Positions 33,920-47,379 of a stretch of 64,000 bases of DNA are shown here, piece after piece. Numbering within the stretch: position 1 is the first letter of the stretch; each line of letters begins with the position of its first letter. This DNA comes from Diphasiastrum complanatum. Lineage: Eukaryota > Streptophyta > Lycopodiopsida > Lycopodiales > Lycopodiaceae. The stretch covers positions 17,445-81,444 of the forward strand of contig MU832232.1 in assembly GCA_029204225.1 (NCBI GenBank), read 5' to 3'. Made by a program: the position numbers and the translations under genes. A model generated the notes under the pieces. It was not told the DNA's origin and made no database searches. It saw only the letters and a list, made by a program, of their open reading frames with translations.

Positions 33920-35977
33920 ATTAACATTTTCTTTAGTTCCTCAACTTTGGCCTTTGAAGGGGTTTTTTCCTTAAACCTAGTGGGTCTCTTTTGTTTTTGG
34001 ATCATTTCTCAACAACGGTGATAACCGGTCAATCAGGAAAATCAATTTTCACTAAAACTAAGGAGACTGGATGGATTTAGACTCCTACATAGAATCTTGG
34101 ATATTTTGCATAAGGACCTCTAGACATCATACCTTACAACAAATTTTTCACCGCTTCTATGCTTCTTCAATAAATGCAAGATTGAAGGATTTTTTTATCT
34201 CAATCTATTGTCATTGCTCCAATAAAACCAAATAGCTCTAGATATTGGAGGCAATGAAATATTTTTCAGTTTCTAAAATTATGCTCTTAGGGAACCGTGG
34301 TATAAGGGTGATAGATCTTGGTATGTTCATAAATATGAACATCACAAGCTATGTATAGTTACTATATAATCTATTCCGTCCATACTATAGAGCTTTATAT
34401 AAACTAAGGCAGTTGAAGGCTAGTAAAGCCACGAAGGAGAGAAAGAGAAGGCGGTCATTGTGCTGGTGGAGTTCTGAGCGATAGGAAGGTCGGGATCTTG
34501 AAGACATCTGCTGTCCGCTGGCTGCTATGGTTTTCCCAGACAATGTTCCCAGTTTCCACGATTGTTGATGGTAGTCACTACAAGATTAGCAGGTTTCCTT
34601 GACATGTGCAAAAATAATCTGTGAGTTCGGTGCTTCTCAGCATCTTTTGATAGATGTTGTCAGCTAGCTCAAGGAATAGGCGTGAGTCTGCTATTCCTAC
34701 ATGTGTATTGCTGCCTATGTATCACACACACGACTATTTTCAAGAATATACCACAATGCTGAGAACGTGGACTGTAAACCTTGTGAAAACGCCCACCGTT
34801 CATGCTATGTTGCAGTCCCGGCTAGTTCTAATGCTATATTGATTGAACATATGATGGAGCGTTGATTGAACCTATGACTGGAACAATTGAATGACATTGC
34901 ATTGCTGAAGATATTGGGTTCTGAACTATGTAATCACTGAGATCAAACTTGAAGAAGATTCACTAAGGAGTTTAAGTGTGAGAGGCCAAAGGGGATTGGA
35001 AACCTCCTTACCTTCTTGTTTACTAAGACAAATCCCTGCAAGCCATGCCCTGTTGGTAAGAACTTTGGCATACTAGTATACATTTTATAGGCAAAAATTC
35101 AACAAATAACCTGTTACAATTCAAGAAACAGGTTACTGTTGGAACATACAGTAGTAATAAAGATACCATAGTAAAAATTTGATATATGCACCATAATAAT
35201 AATGGCCAATGGTTAACCATTAGATGACACACACATCTATTTAATGGGTCATCAACATAACCTTCTTGGACACCAATGAAGACCTTTAATATGTCAGAGA
35301 ACCATTCATAAGCCTAACCATGAGTTTTCATTGACTAAAGAAGGAAAATGCCTCATACCGTTTCTCGTATGAAGCCATTTGGGTAGCCATAATGTATTCA
35401 GGAAGCTATAGATCGAAATCAGAAAATTTTGACAAAAACCGTAGGAAGAGACGGAAAATGAACTACAGAAATCTAGGAACATTTAAAACTTTATGAGATG
35501 ATTAATTTGAATATATGAAATGTCCAATCTGGATGACAGAAAAAAAGATTCTGGGAGCTTTAATGGAATTCTACAGTGTTTTTGAAACTCTTTGAACTTG
35601 AATAACTTTTGCATATAACCTTAGATTGATATGCTACAAAAAGAAAAAATGATCCTTTTTGTATAATGCATTACATGAAATCGATACACAATTCAGAACA
35701 TTTCAAGAAATGTCTTTAAATAGTACATGGGGAATATGCCCTTGTATAAAATCCTATGAGAAAATGGGTATAACTTTTTTATAGTAACTCGGATAAACCT
35801 GAACTGAAAAACAAAGTTTGAAGCAAGATTTGTTGTTGGATCTAACCAATTCACTCTCTAAATGTGGATTTGAGAAGGGTAAAAATATTGCATATGTGCA
35901 TTCTCTTATTCCCTCCTATAAAATTATAAATGGAATATTGGTTAGATTCAAATTAGAGGTTGAAGTAACACCTTTTT
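33918..35977. other. No gene recognised
   Basis: No frame longer than about 70 codons and no known domain. The slightly GC-richer piece at 34430-34830 could be an old transcript remnant, but no domain is visible. Confidence 0.4.
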
Positions 35978-36523
35978 TGGGATACTATATATCAACACAT
36001 TTGTAAATATGTGATTTGGCCAAAATTATGACTTTGATTAGCTCGAGTTAGTGTAGATTGCTTACACTTGGCTTGATGGTAGAAGGTAAGGATTAACCAC
36101 CTCATCATGTAATTTTGCCATGTGGACCAATAATTTCAAGAGGTGTACCAAAATGGTCCAATCATTGTAAGTGGTGATCTAAGAGTGGTCCAATCTTTGT
36201 AAGATGTGATTTTAGAGAGGTCCAATCATTGAGCTACATTTCCACCTATCTTGGATCTCGAGCCACTCTATGAGAGTGTGAGTGCTTGAGTCCACTTAGT
36301 TTTTCTATGAGAGTTTGGGAGAGTGAGCTCCAACACTTAGAATTTTTTCCACATTCTCTCTCTACTTGAGAGCATTCACTTGTATTCTCTGTGTGCTCTT
36401 GCCTTGAGATTGTCTAGTTAGATTGGTAGCAGCAATCAAGTGATAGATTCATGTGCAATCACACACTCCTTAGAAGAACAATCACATTGATTTGTGTTTC
36501 CTCACACGTGTGAAAAGTTGACA
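35978..36523 (+). repeat. 5' LTR of copia element F
   Basis: The right end is firm: GAAAAGTTGACA at 36512-36523 is followed at once by a primer-binding site. The left end is uncertain; TGGGATACTATA at 35978 preceded by TTTTT would match TTTTT after the 3' remnant at 38610, but a T run is a weak duplication. TG at 36002 is an alternative. It contains two blocks of GTGGTCCAATC..TTGTAAG. Confidence 0.55.
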
Positions 36524-38610
36524 TGGTATCAGAGATAGCCTAAGGATGGATTGCATGCATCAAGTTTGATGAAGATTTTGCTTGAGAACTTGGATTTGAG
36601 AGTGTAGTTGGATCTCGATAGCTATGAAAGTGATTTTTGGATTAAGAGTGATCAAAAACACATTGGTTTGATCCATTATGGGTACTATACAGACTATAGT
36701 GCTCAAACACGTGTGAGATCACCCAAATTTGAATGGTTGGTGTTTCTCCAAGGTAGATCCAAATCTAGTGCATGATAACTTGTTGGAAAGCTAGTGAAGT
36801 CTAGTTTGCGATGCAATTGACATCAAGTAGAATAGACTTGTTTTGAGAAAGTTATTTTCATTCAAAGTGAGGTGGGAAAGGGCAACCAACCTGGTTGGAC
36901 TTGCCACGTTAGGCTCATATCTAGCTTAAATCATCAAAAAACTCATGATTTTCACTGCCAATCTTGTCTGGTGTGGGGTAGTTCTAGATTGAATTTTGAT
37001 GCCACAGCCACATAGTTTCACTAAAATCAAGTGTGATTGAGTAGTTTGTGGAGTCCTTGAGTGTTTTTCAAGTGTTTTGAAGCTCATGGATTTGTCTCAA
37101 AATCTTGGTGTGCGTCATCCTTGGAGAGAAGCAACATCTAGATTGAGATAGATTGACATTGTTTGTGAGATTGATCTCACAAAGGGGTTGCAAGATCTCA
37201 ATTTGGAATTGACTGGACATCATTAGTAGTTCCTTATTTTGAGAGAAGCAACACCACCTTTTTTGTTTTTGAATATTTATGAAGTGATTATGGCTTCCTC
37301 GAGTTCCCTACTCTTGGAGCAAGGTGAGAGATTGACCACCTCCGGTTATGCCATTTGGAAAGTGAGGATGGAGTCAATTTTGGTCCGCCAAGATGTGATG
37401 GATATTATGCCTGGACTTGAGGAGGAGCCACAAGTGCTCCAAGAAGCACAAAGATACAAGAAGAAGGCAAGACTTCCTTGCATTGCACCAAAAATCCAAT
37501 GAAGTGTTGAGGGAGATTAGCTCTTTCACCTCATCCAAGAAGGCTTGGGACACCCTTAGATCCATCTATGAGGCCAAGAACACATCTAGATTGCTTACTT
37601 TGAGAAATCTAATCTTTCAAAGCTACCAAAAGAGTGATGAGAGTGCCTAAAATTTTGTTATGAGAGCGAAATATCTTCATAGAGAGCTTGCTTGCGTAGG
37701 AGACCATCTCAATCAAAATGAGTTAGTGCAAGGAATCCTTAATGGATTGAGAGATGAATTTGACAATATTGTCCAAACTTATGCAATACAAGAGGAGCTT
37801 CCAAGCTTGGAGGCATTACAAGAAGTTCTTATTGTTGAGGGCAAGAGAACATGCTATTGAGGATCAAAAAACTTTCATTGAAGGATGGTGGAGAGGACAA
37901 AGCTCTCTTCACAAAGGACAAGCCAAAGGGGAGGAGCAAAGGAAAACACTTCAAGAAGACAAAGACAAAGACAAAGATGGAGATGAGGATAATTCCTCTC
38001 AAGCTACAACATCTAGGGGAAAGAAAAAAAAGATCAAGAGTTTCTTATGTGGCAAGAAAGGCCACTATGCTTCAAATTGCTTCAAGAAAAAGAACAAATT
38101 CAAGCAAGCTAACCTTACTAATGAGAAAGAGAGTGAGGGTAATGACAGTGATAGGGAGGATTCCTTGATGATGTCAAGTTTTTTTCTTCTCCCTTCAAGA
38201 GTGAGGAATTGTAGTGGATTGATAGTGCGGCTAGTTCCCACATGTCTAGTTGTAGAAATTCATTCACTAATCTCATGTCATATGAGGGTACTAAGAGATC
38301 TATCTATATAGCAAATGATGTTGAGTGTAGGATTGAAGGAAAAGGATGTATTCCATTGATGTAGCATCATAAAAAACTTTGTGTCTCAATGGTGTTCTTT
38401 ATGTACCCAAGCTAACAAAAAGTCTCATTAGTGTTGGTCAATTGTTTCACAAAGGTTTATATCTCAAATTTGATGTTGACACATGTGTAATCAAGAGAGA
38501 GGAAGAAGTGAGGATCTATATTTCGGAGGTTGTACAAACTAGATTCTAGTGAGAGTGCTAAAATTTAATCACATTGATTTGTGTGTCCTCACATGTGTGA
38601 AAAGTTGACA
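36524..38610 (+). mobile_element. Copia element F, deleted after protease
   Basis: TGGTATCAGAGA primer-binding site at 36524-36535, about 750 bp of leader, gag, zinc knuckle and protease start, and then directly the last ~44 bp of its LTR (38567-38610, AATCACATTG to AAGTTGACA). One deletion therefore removed integrase, RT, RNase H and most of the 3' LTR. Confidence 0.75.
37290..38570 (+). pseudogene. Copia gag and protease start of element F
   Basis: ATG at 37290 begins MASSSSLLLEQGERLTTSGY, the copia gag start with the YAIWKVRME block. After a frameshift near 37460 come SKKAWDTLRSIYEAKN, MRAKYLHRELACVGDHL, NELVQGILNGLRDEFD (UBN2 gag), a Lys-rich linker, the knuckle CGKKGHYASNC at about 38050-38085, and protease start (DSAASSHMS near 38222, then LMSYEGTKRSIYIAND). 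A TAA at 37648, a TGA near 37858 and later stops inactivate it. Confidence 0.85.
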
Positions 38611-38849
38611 TTTTTGTTATGGTTGCTCTTGATTTTTTTGTTCTTATTTTTTGGATTCACTGTTATTAGAGTTAACTATTGAAAAGAATTCCAAGGTTCT
38701 ACTGACATCTTGTCTTTACCTTGAAGGCTCATGAGTTGGTCTTCAAGGAAGATGACATCCTACTCACAAATATTTTTGTTGTTGTAGGGTTATAGAGCTT
38801 ATAAGATTTATTAACTGACGAATAACCAATTAAAGAAAAACTTAATACT
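38611..38849. other. Short spacer, no gene
   Basis: AT-rich sequence between element F and the copia integrase fragment. Confidence 0.4.
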
Positions 38850-39640
38850 TAGTCTATAATTATCTTTGAATTTGAGCATAAGTGATGCAACTAAAAACTT
38901 TTAAATTTTTGACAGAAGGTCTTTGTCCAGTCCCAACTTCAACAGAAGTATCATTGTTTAAACTCTTGGTAATGCATCTATTCTGAATGTAGGCTATGTT
39001 GCAACAACTTCTACCCAAAACATTTTGGAGAGAGATGCATGTGCCAATATTATTTTGGCACATTCTACCAATGTTCTATTCTTTCTTTCTGCTACTCCAT
39101 TGGATTGTAGAGAATAACTTGTTTTTATTTGATGAATGATTCCATTACTATAAAACTAATCGCTAAATTCATTTGAGATGTATTCTCCCCCATCATATGT
39201 TTAGAAAAGTTTTAGCTTCTTGCCAGTTTGTGTTTATGAATTTGCTTTGGACATCTTAAAGAATCTGAAAGTTTCAAACTTTTGCTTAAGAAATATACTA
39301 CACACCTCCTAGAGAAATCACCTATGAAAGTTAATAAATACATTGCCTCCTTTAAATATGGAGTATGCATTGGACTACAAATGCCAATATGCACAATATC
39401 AAGCAAATGTTTGGAAGTATGTACAAGATTAGACTTGAAAGGTTTCCTAAATTGCTTTCGATTTCCTAGCATGCTTTCCTAAGGTACACCTTTCACATAT
39501 TGAATGATTTGCATTGCTAGAGAAATCTAAGTCATGTACTAGATTTTGCTTATACATGTGCAATATACTATTGTAATTAATATGATTTGGTCTATAATGC
39601 CAAAGTAGATTTTTACTGATTGAGGTGGAATGTTCAAAGC
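38850..39640 (-). pseudogene. Copia integrase fragment
   Basis: Minus strand from about 39640: the GAG_pre-integrase block (HYRPNHINYNSILHM, then C..CTLGKHARKS), the integrase core start (LLDIVHIGICSPM, YLLTFIGDFSRRCVVYFLSK), and the downstream block YIQNRCITKSLNND, GQRPSVKNLKVFSCI. Opposite to element F, so a separate insertion. Frame breaks throughout. Confidence 0.8.
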
Positions 39641-39685
39641 TCAGAAGTCATAGTAAATATCTAACTCAACTTATATAGGTAACAT

Positions 39686-40156
39686 AGTTGAAATTTCGAT
39701 AGAATCTAGTGTAGTATGCAGATCACTTCACACAATCACCATAGCCACTCCTCACAAGCTCTCAAAGATGGCACAACAAAAGTTAATAGATTACAAAGAA
39801 ACACTATACATATAGAGTATTCACAAACTGCATGAAAAGGCAGGTGTCCTAAAATTGGCCTACCACCTGTCAAACTAAGGTCGCAGGCCCAATATGGCCA
39901 AATTCGACTGAGAAACTTGGGACATGCCCCCAAGTATAGCAAGTATTGTAAATGACTCTATAAAGGCTATTTTTTCCTACGTGTGGCTACTCGGCTAACC
40001 CAAGTAGCCGGCTACGGGACAAGTGCCGACTGATATAACAATTGTGGGTCACGTCCCGATCACTACTGAAAACAGTAAACTGACTAACTGTACATTTATT
40101 ACAGTATCATAGTTGAAGCTTATAATAATGAATTAGATCAAAATTGATTTCTAACT
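39686..40156 (-). repeat. 3' LTR of element E (minus orientation)
   Basis: 471 bp. On the minus strand it starts AGTTAGAAATC and ends ATTTCAACT, with polypurine tract CTTAAGGGAGAG just upstream (plus-strand 40157-40168). It is an inverted copy of 46678-47139. The 5 bp outside it on the plus strand are AACAT (39681-39685), the reverse complement of ATGTT next to the other LTR. Confidence 0.85.
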
Positions 40157-43100
40157 CTCTCCCTTAAGCTCAAATGTGATAAGAGTGAAAAACAATAATT
40201 TATAGCAATGTCTGGAGTGTCCAGAAGATGTCATGCATGTCCTGCTATTCTGTACTTGACTCACACTCAAGCACACCAACAAACCACCAAGTTTGACTCA
40301 TAGAGTATCATGCAAACACAATGCTCATACAGAGAGTCTACCATACTCTTGACCGACTGACTCGTCCCCATACAACTTGAACACAAGTGGACCACATGAG
40401 CGACATGGCTGAAACTGAGGAAATCTCACTGCCACCATGAGACTTACATCCTCCATCTAGCTAGGCTGACATCCTATTAGAAACTTACAAGCACAGACCT
40501 GTAAAGCTGACATACATGAGCGACTGAGGCTCAACCTGAGGAAATCTTACTGCCACCATAAGGCTATACACTCACCAGATAAATAGCTGGTAGACATAAT
40601 GACAAGTCAAAGAGCATATCAAATGAGTACTTTGTTCATGACGTAGCAAATGCACAACCACATACAACTCCGACTCAGATCTAGACCCTCATGACAAGGT
40701 AACATGCAAGCACACATTCATGCAAACCAACACGAATGATAAAGCGTCAAATACATGACCAAGGTCTGCCCATAAGTGGTATCCTATCGTACCAACACAT
40801 GTGCCACCTGTAGATCCGCTGCTACACCACTGGTCTCCAAATCAGGTCCTTAACCATGGCCTGCACCTGTACCAAGATGCCCTCACGTCCAAGCATATCA
40901 CATAGATGTCCTCATACATCATCCAAAATCAACCATCTCGAACCAATGAGCGCTCCAAGCCTCATCTCTGATGTATCTCCCAAACAAAGCCATGCTCCAA
41001 GCCGCTTTGCCTTGACATCCTGTCCAATAAGCCTTGAAAGTTGATCCCCATCCATTCTCCATGCTCCAAGCACAAGAGTCTACCAAGAACTTACTGAATG
41101 AATGTACACAAATCTCACCATAGGCTATACCTGAGTAGCTCACCCATCTCCCAGAGATACTGATGATGATTTGCCTCTCCTACATCCCATGTAGGCTCAA
41201 CTTCCCATGCTTGACGTTGCCAACTCTGATTTGACTAGTACATAGGACTCCCACCGAGGAGCCTATCTCCCCACAACATCCATCACAACGTCCAAGCCAA
41301 AGCAAATGCAAACTAGATCCACTATCGTGATGAACAACTCACCCACGATCTATAGCATATCATGTAGGATAGCTCCAGAACCATGTACCCTGTACCATCT
41401 GATCACCAAGTATCCATTATCTGCTGATAGCTCCCCAAGAATCTGTCCACCTGTAGCGCAACTAGACTCCAACTGGATCTAACCAAAAACTGCATCCTGC
41501 TTACCAAATAAAGATGGATGACAGACAACATGTGACGCCAACTTGGAGATCACTGTGCATATAACTTGCAGCTCACTTGATCACTCGCCAAAGTATCCGT
41601 TGTCACTCCCTGATCAACCATCTCCATCCCATTCGGCTCACAACCATGGGCATGTTGGATCCACATCACCTCGTAATGCACTCCATGCCCTCAGGATATG
41701 TACCACACCAGGTACACTCCATGTCACCAACCTCCAAGTAGGCATGACTCGTCCCTAGGTCACCACATGATGCACCAGCTAAAGAACATCGTCCATACAT
41801 CAAATGACATGTCATAACTGAGCAACAATAGCATCTCCCTTAGTGCCACCCCAATGGACTCGTCATCCACATACTATGCTCACCTGATGTCTGCGATTCT
41901 AGTCACCATCCTGCTAGAAAAGCCGAATTCCAAAGCATCACTTGCTCCACTTGGCTCCTAGCATCTGCTCGTTCTCCCTGGCTATGTGCCACCCGACACC
42001 ATGCCAATGCAAGCTTGTCTCTGAGTCGTCACTCATGGAATCCTGAGACCACTGTCTCCCTGATCGAACTGAGCTATATGGCTCTGAGTGACTCCCTCTA
42101 GGCTTTCTCATGATCTCACCACCTGAGAATCTGCACCATGGAAATTCCAACACCTATGCCAAGCCTAGACTCCTACAAATACAGCCAACTGCATGAAAGC
42201 TATAGGTAGCTTAACCACGCCCGTAAAGGTAGATGCCTCCCCATCGATGCCAATGTCCAAAACTGGCCCCTTGCTGTAATGCCAACCTGTACTCCCTAAT
42301 GAGCACACCATGAAGTCCTCACCATCAGTGTCCCCTCCAGTAGATTGCTAACAAGACACTCACCACAGTGCTTGCCCTCTGATCACACCCCATGCGATCT
42401 CCATCAACTCTCCATCCTAGAGCTGGCTCCCAAAGCTTCATGCTTTGTCCATTTACGTCTGTAGCTTCCTGATTCCATCATGAATCACCCCTGTAAGTCT
42501 TGTCCATGTTAATGACTCAAGTCCAATATGAAATAGCTACTCCCTGATGATCATCCCATGCCATCCTGCAGTGCTATCCCTACCAGGTATCCCAATGCCA
42601 TCTCTGATCACAAAGATCTGAGCATCTACCCTATAGTGCCCACCTGTATTCTCCCAAGCTAGCTCCAAGATGCTCCTATGAATGGTTCCAAACTACTCCC
42701 TGAGAATGCACTGAGATGTGAACTCGAAAGCCACCATCAAGTCTCTCACATGATTGTGCATGCCAATATTCCTCCACATGAACCTGTGAGATCTTCCATG
42801 GCCCAAACCAAACGATCTGCACCCTGTCATCACTGGAATTTGCATCCCTGATGCAATCATGATATGGCAAATTGACTTGACTTACCCAGAATAGATAGTT
42901 GAAGTGTATCTCTTCGATAACAAACCTGATACACTGCTCTACAACTACAATGACTTGATCTGATATGACTTACCAACTGCAAAAAATGAAAAATCATCAC
43001 ACTCACCACTCATCAAGAATATCCAAAGCGTGATTATTGAACCGTTCTTCATTCTCCACTTGGCCCACACACAGCTCGTCCAATGCAAGTCCGCTATCTT

Positions 43101-44600
43101 GCCCAATGGCTTCCAACTGGCACCACCTCGCACTTCCATCACCTGTGACCGCCAAAGTGTGTGTACCTCCTAGCTAGCTCATATTTCTCTCTGAACGAGA
43201 AATTTCCAAGCTACAGATGCATGTGTCAATGCAGCTATCACCTGACTTGACAATACCATCACCGATCATGCATGTGAGAGTGTTTCCCCAAAATGCCACC
43301 TAACGTTGGTCGGTTCTAACCCCAAGAGTTGAACTTGATCACAAGAATTTTTCACCTGTAACCGGCATACCATGCTTACCTCTCACCTGTGATTGCTTTC
43401 CCTCTCAAAATTGTCACCAATGATGAGTAGTCACGTCGCCAAACTGCACTTTCGTCACCAATACTAGCTTTCTCCCACAATTCTGCTGCCATTCGCCCCC
43501 ATACCACATTGACTGCTTCCAAACACCTTGTTACCCTATTAGAAGTAAGTAATAATGATTTAGAAGTGATTATGCCTCATTGTACCACCCTCTAGCAGGT
43601 TTCACAAGCCAAAAATTGCCCCAAATTTGGCCCTACGGTACCCAAATAGCGAGTGTAGCCCATCACTAGGTCACCTACACTCCGCTCGATGGAATTACGA
43701 AAATAGCTCGAAACACGTTTCTCCCTACTCTATGACGTTGCTCTGTCCGTTGGCTCTGAGCATCCAGTTTCAGGGGTCATTTTGGCCCAAGGATGGCCAA
43801 AAAAGTGGCCTTCTAGCCAAAGATAGGCCCCAAACCAGTATGCCTTGCAAAATTGAACTGATTTTTCATAATGAAGATTTTTAATAAAGTGAAGTCCTTT
43901 CTGGACTTCGGGTCCCTTCAATGAGTTTCCAAGTAAAAATTTTTAAAGAAGTTGAAGGCCCATGTGCCCTTCAACCTTTCATGGCCCTCTTCAAGCCAAT
44001 CTAATGGCTTGTTCCCATCCAACGGCCCTGCTTTGTCCTCCAGCTCGCGATCTCCATCGTTGATCAACGTGGACCATAATCCGACAATTATGTACATTCC
44101 TGCATGTTGATTTCATCCCTTTCATGCGTTGGACACTTAGGAGTGCTATGAGATCATCTTGTTTGACCCGTGCGAGCTGAGCCATGAGCTCCTCCTCTCT
44201 CTCTTTGCTTTCTTTCTTCACCATCACCATAGCTAGGGTTTTGGCCGCCCTCCTTGGATCTGATCCAGTTCCCTTGCCTCTCCACGACTGTCCACGGCCA
44301 CTGGAGATCGTCTTGGCAGCATTAGGGCGCCCACTATCAGCCCTTTACAGGTCTGAAATATGTCAACCACAGCTAAAGAACACTGATTTTTCACCTATAA
44401 ACCCTAGCCATGTGCGAGAGAGAGATTTCTTGGGCCTTTCACCACATTTTCCAATGGTTCTTCTTGCAGCTTCCTACACCACTGAGGCCGCCCTACTCCA
44501 GTGATCTAATTCAATTTACAGTTCTCCAATTGATGCGGTATTGATTGCAAACAAGCTGATTTTCTCAAAAATCCGTGAACACCCCACGAAACTGAAAATT
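40157..44600 (-). mobile_element. Internal 3' part of element E, non-coding
   Basis: Polypurine tract at 40157-40168, then about 4.4 kb with no frame above about 85 codons and no recognisable pol domain on either strand, like a large retrotransposon derivative. Two diverged copies of a ~120 bp unit (CATGAGCGAC..CTGAGGAAATCT.ACTGCCACCAT) lie at about 40390-40450 and 40510-40570. The right limit is inferred from the inversion model; 43.6-44.5 kb could belong to another element, since it contains a plant leader-like AAACCCTAGCC. Confidence 0.5.
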
Positions 44601-44649
44601 TTCCAAATTTTCTCCGTTTTCAACCAAATTTGATCCTGTAAATTGCTAT

Positions 44650-45420
44650 GGATGTCATCCACTGCTCTTTGTAGACCCTTTGCAAGCCTTGTTGCGCCAA
44701 ACGACTGTCCACACAGTGAATCATGAAGCCATCACTTTCCTTTACTCAACTTATCAGTGATTCTCCTTCCAATGCAATTCAAGCTCGTCTTCTTTCATGT
44801 GCTGGTCCAGATGCAGAGGCTTAGTTAGTTGCACGCCTAGCTTTCACTATTGCAACTTTCCTCTGACTTGTTCATCACTGTCCTTTTTTTGTACTAGGTT
44901 GGGACTTCCACATCCAATGTTAAGTGGGCTTTCTAAGTGTTCATGTGGGCATGTTCTGGATTCTCTGAATACTCCCCTTATTCGGTGCCCCTCAGATGGT
45001 GAATAGTGTCACATGATTCCATTCGTGATGTTCTTGCAGCCATTGCTCATGATAGTGGCTTCCATGTTGTTTGAGAGCATACACACATTTTGCCAGGGCC
45101 ATCTGGGCAATCATCTTGTCGACATGTTGACCTTGTTCTCTCATGTGAGAGAATTCGCACTCTTGGAGATGTCGTTATTGTTGATCCCTCTCGACAGGAC
45201 CTTCTTCGTCGTTCTTCCACCACGCAAGGGGCTGCTGCATCTCAGACAACTCAAGAGAAAGAGAGAGATTATAACGATTGTGCATCTGGTGAAGAATTCA
45301 AACCCTTTGCTTTGGAAACATATGGATGTCTTCATAAGAAATTTAATGATTTCTTGTCATTATGTGCGGAGCTTGTTGTGAAGCGCCAGAGACAAAGTGT
45401 AATATTACCATCCATCATTG
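44650..45420 (+). pseudogene. RLE-type LINE, C-terminal endonuclease part
   Basis: Frame-shifted pieces read ARLLSCAGPDAEA, CSCGHVLDSLNTPLIRCP (zinc-knuckle-like), SHDSIRDVLAAIAHDSGFHV, then RHVDLVL...LGDVVIVDP: an Asp, 12 residues, Asp spacing like the PD-(X12-14)-D core of restriction-enzyme-like endonucleases after RT in R2-type elements. The tail KPFALETYGCLHKKFNDF follows. Breaks: stops near 44821 and 45004, frameshift before 45090. It is plus-strand, while the matching N-terminal and RT parts are minus-strand at 47.4-49.2 kb. Confidence 0.7.
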
Positions 45421-45553
45421 TATCTTTCTATCGTCAATGTATTTCCTCTCTAATCGTTTAGAACAAGGTATAAAAGTTTTCATTCTCCATGTGAAACCCT
45501 CAAGTCTATCCTCCATGTTTATCTTCTGAAATGGTGTTAGAGCAGGTTATTGT
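45421..45553. other. Possible LTR end with variant primer site
   Basis: A TATA-like GGTATAAAAG near 45469 and TGGTGTTAGAGCAGG near 45532 (a variant of the Met-tRNA primer site) suggest the right end of a plus-strand LTR. Its left end was not found. Confidence 0.35.
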
Positions 45554-45895
45554 TGTTGAAAATACAATACAAAGGACCATAAATGAGCCTACTTAAAGCT
45601 CCAAGAGTGATCAGTGATTGATTGACACACCTATCCAATGCAAAACTAGTCACCAAATCTTGATCTAGATTAGCAAACTTGGATTCTACAACCAAAAGCA
45701 ATCAAGTAGAATGATCAAATATGCAAATCCGACCCCAAACACGTGTGGTACGGCCTCCGATACGGCCTATTATCAAAGAATTATAGTAGTCAAGTTTTGA
45801 TTGCAATACAAACACAAACACAAACACAAGACAAATAGTGAAAAGCTCAAGATTGCCAATTTGCTCTCATAAATTATAAGGCATTACTATGGAAT
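45554..45895 (-). repeat. Partial LTR, same family as the solo LTR at 24.7 kb
   Basis: The reverse complement matches 25017-25357 over about 340 bp, ending TTTTCAACA. Shared blocks include ATTGGCAATCTTGAG, GACTAGTTTTGCA and CACTCTTGGAGCTTTA. The upstream half is missing. Confidence 0.75.
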
Positions 45896-46672
45896 GGTGA
45901 ATAGTATGAAAAGCTACGCAAGCCAAAATAACTCTTACAAGAGTTGTAATAAAACTACTTCAAGAAGAAGCCATAAGAAGAGATTCAACAACCAATACCA
46001 GTTCATAAAACTCAAGCCTTCTTCTCAAAGAAAGGCTTTAAGAAGCAAAAGCAAAAAAAAGATTGAAAAGAAGAACCATTAGAATTGGTAGCAAATGAAT
46101 GAGCAGACATTTTCCTCAAGTTCAAAAATCAAAATGTACTACAAGTACTACAAATAAACCAACCATGATATGCAAGATTACAGAATCTTGAAATGAAAGA
46201 AACAATGGTAGAAGCATGCAGATCAACAACAAGCAGATGTGATAGAGGCAACACAAGTGAATCGAGGATGATCAATCTGCCTTCATGGCAAAATCAGACT
46301 AGGGACAATTCATGGTACCTAAAATCTGGAGCTATACAACACATGATCTTTCACAAAGAATGATTTCAACAATATTAGGCGAATGTCACCAATAGGCGAA
46401 TGGTTCCAACATTATCAAACGAATGTCACCAACAGATTCATTCAACTAGTAGGTAATGATGGTGCTCACCGTATCATTGGTGAAGATACCATAGAGCTCC
46501 ATTTGTAAAATAGAAAATCAAAGTCCATCCTAATGTACTTTACTTCCATGGTCTACAAAAGAATTTAATCTCTAGAAGTAGGATAGCAGACTTAGGATAA
46601 AGGTAACTTTGATTTTGATTGCTATAAATCCTATGATAGTTTAATAAAGGTTCTCGCACTCGGAAGGAAGGA
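45896..46672. other. No gene recognised
   Basis: A Lys/Ser-rich 62-codon frame at 45894-46082 has no known domain. A short direct repeat, AGGCGAATG.. and ACGAATGTCACCAA, occurs near 46380-46440. Confidence 0.4.
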
Positions 46673-46677
46673 ATGTT

Positions 46678-47139
46678 AGTTAGAAATCAGTTTTGATTTG
46701 ATTCATTAATATAAGCTTAAAATGTGATACTGTAATAAATGTACAGTTAGTCAGTTTATTGTTTTCAGTAGTGATCGGGACGTGACCCACAATCGTTATA
46801 TCAGTCGGGCACTCGTCCCGTAGCCGACTACTTGGGTTAGCCGAGTAGCCACATGTAGGAAAAATTAGCCTGTACAGAGTCATTTACAGTACTTGCTATA
46901 CTTGGAAGCATGTCCCAAGTTTGTCGGTCGAATTTGGCCATATTGGGCCTGACCTTAGTTTGTTGGCCAATTTTAGGACACCTGCCTTTTCATGCAGTTT
47001 GTGAATACTCTATAGGTACAGTGTTTCTATGTAATCTATCAACTTTTGTTGTGCCATCTTTGAGAGCTTGTGAGGAGTGGCTATGGTAATTGTGTGATGT
47101 GATCTGCATACTGCACTAGATTCTATCAGAATTTCAACT
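46678..47139 (+). repeat. 5' LTR of element E (plus orientation)
   Basis: 462 bp, starting AGTTAGAAATC and ending ATTTCAACT, preceded by ATGTT (46673-46677) and followed at once by TGGTATCAGAGC. As in A and B, the ends are AG...CT. Confidence 0.85.
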
Positions 47140-47370
47140 TGGTATCAGAGCGTCAGGTGTTGCAAGTATGCACGATCTGGTGGAGCTATGGGATAACACC
47201 TTTCACCTGGAGAAATAGCACTCAGAGCATCTCAGGAGATAGAACTCCATACGAGGTATCGGCAGTCCGGATGGCAGGAGACAACAAAGTTCCTTCGATC
47301 GAAGCTTTGGGGAAGATTAGAACGATCGTTGTAGGTGAATTCCAGAGAGGATTCGCGGAAAAACTTTAGT
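47140..47370 (+). pseudogene. Primer-binding site and gag start of element E
   Basis: TGGTATCAGAGC at 47140-47151. A frame from ATG 47271 reads MAGDNKVPSIEALGKIRTI, then VVGEFQRGFAEKL, and stops at TAG 47367. The style is that of a plant gypsy gag N terminus. The element breaks off here and LINE sequence on the opposite strand begins. Confidence 0.55.
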
Positions 47371-47379
47371 TCGGTGGTT

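Noticed and set aside
34430-34850. Possible old coding exon
   Set aside because: No frame shows a recognised domain and no convincing splice pair was found.
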